NCBI GenBank assembly: GCA_004375785.1
Contig: SOKM01000268.1
Coordinates: 1 to 6,192 of the forward strand
Direction of reading: 5' to 3'
Origin: Candidatus Cloacimonadota bacterium
GTDB lineage: Bacteria > Hydrothermota > E44-bin80
DNA length: 6,192 bases
Positions 5,812 to 6,192 of the stretch are shown here, piece after piece. Each line of letters starts with the position of its first letter. Positions within the stretch are counted from its first letter, which is position 1. A program made the translations under genes and the position numbers. The notes below the pieces were generated by a model that saw nothing but the letters and a program-made list of their open reading frames with translations, did no database searches and was not told where the DNA came from.

Positions 5812-6192
5812 CTATTCTTTACTTCCTCTTGTGCTGATGCCGAGTTCTCTCATCTTCCTGTGCAAATTTGGTCTCTCTATCCCGAGCTCCTTAGCAGTCT
5901 TTGAGATGTTCCAAGTGTTCTCCTTCAATTTCTCTTCTATGTAAAGTTTTTCAAAATTCCTTTTTGCATCTTTATACGGCTGTTGGAGAAGGGAAACTTC
6001 CTTTCCACTTCCAGCCTCTGTCAAAAGTGATTTCACATCCTCGGCCCCAATCAAATCTCCCTCTTTCAATATTAGAAGCCTCTCAACAATATTTTTCAAT
6101 TCTCTGATGTTCCCGGGGAAACTATATTTCAAAAGCACATCCACTGCCTCTTTTGAAAAATCCTTATGTCCAATTGCAGATTGGGAAATCAC
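5812..6192 (-). CDS. Sigma-54-dependent transcriptional activator, NtrC type, C-terminal part
   Basis: The last 126 residues of an enhancer-binding protein that activates sigma-54 RNA polymerase; its N-terminal regulatory part and most of the AAA+ domain lie beyond the window. Near the visible start, FSKEAVDVLLKYSFPGNIRELKN (residues 12-34) is the end of the AAA+ domain, with PGNIREL matching the conserved PGNVREL (sensor II, Arg contacting the nucleotide). A linker follows, and residues about 82-119 form a Fis-type HTH_8 DNA-binding domain (ENTWNISKTAKELGIERPNL then HRKMRELGI). The stop is TAG at 5812-5814, followed by the purine-rich tract. The frame is open to the edge, and the GTG at 6192 is internal, not a start. 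Whether the sensor domain is a receiver, and so the protein a response regulator, cannot be seen. It lies upstream of the lspA-like gene on the same strand, separated by 317 bp of repeats. Confidence 0.92.
   Translation of the reverse strand: MISQSAIGHKDFSKEAVDVLLKYSFPGNIRELKNIVERLLILKEGDLIGAEDVKSLLTEAGSGKEVSLLQQPYKDAKRNFEKLYIEEKLKENTWNISKTAKELGIERPNLHRKMRELGISTRGSKE

Noticed and set aside
5495..5812. CRISPR array suggested by the successive short repeats
   Set aside because: Repeat units differ in stem sequence and length, spacers are only a few bases, and no cas gene is present.
5901..6107. Plus-strand reading frame opposite the sigma-54 activator
   Set aside because: It is the antisense shadow of a well-matched HTH and AAA+ coding region.

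Overview
The window looks like a piece of a chromosome from an AT-rich, Gram-negative bacterium of the Bacteroidota/FCB type, possibly one of its uncultured lineages. Three things point there. One is a secreted protein ending in a NYPNPF-type sorting domain, as used by the type IX secretion system. The second is a TonB-dependent receptor with an N-terminal carboxypeptidase-regulatory-like domain. The third is a companion lipoprotein resembling the DUF4249 family. A sigma-54 activator and a repeat-rich intergenic region fit but do not fix the phylum. Assignment below this level is not possible from the sequence alone.

Layout. Positions 1-284 (+) hold the C-terminal end of an unrecognised protein cut by the window edge. 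Positions 285-967 are a zone of gene decay: short broken reading frames with no recognisable product, then a clear remnant of an aldo/keto reductase (754-967) with an internal deletion, a frameshift and no C-terminal two-thirds. Positions 1003-4886 (+) form a tight three-gene cluster with gaps of 13 and 4 bp: secreted sorting-domain protein, TonB-dependent receptor, lipoprotein. The lipoprotein gene overlaps tail to tail with a divergent signal peptidase II gene (lspA-like, 4868-5494, -). Positions 5495-5811 have no gene but are packed with small palindromic and tandem repeats. Positions 5812-6192 (-) are the C-terminal end of an NtrC-type sigma-54 activator cut by the window edge.

How the genes may work together. 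The three plus-strand genes look like one transcription unit for cell-surface proteins. The receptor would be the outer-membrane pore or transporter, the lipoprotein its partner, and the first protein an exported, surface-attached or released component. The substrate cannot be read from the sequence. The lspA-like gene encodes the type of enzyme that would process the lipoprotein's signal peptide, but it is on the opposite strand, so a functional link is only suggestive.

The most unusual parts are the repeat mosaic at 5507-5752, with three successive GTT...AAC hairpins having 3-nt loops, the divergent LspA, and the aldo/keto reductase remnant. No wholly new system is demonstrated.
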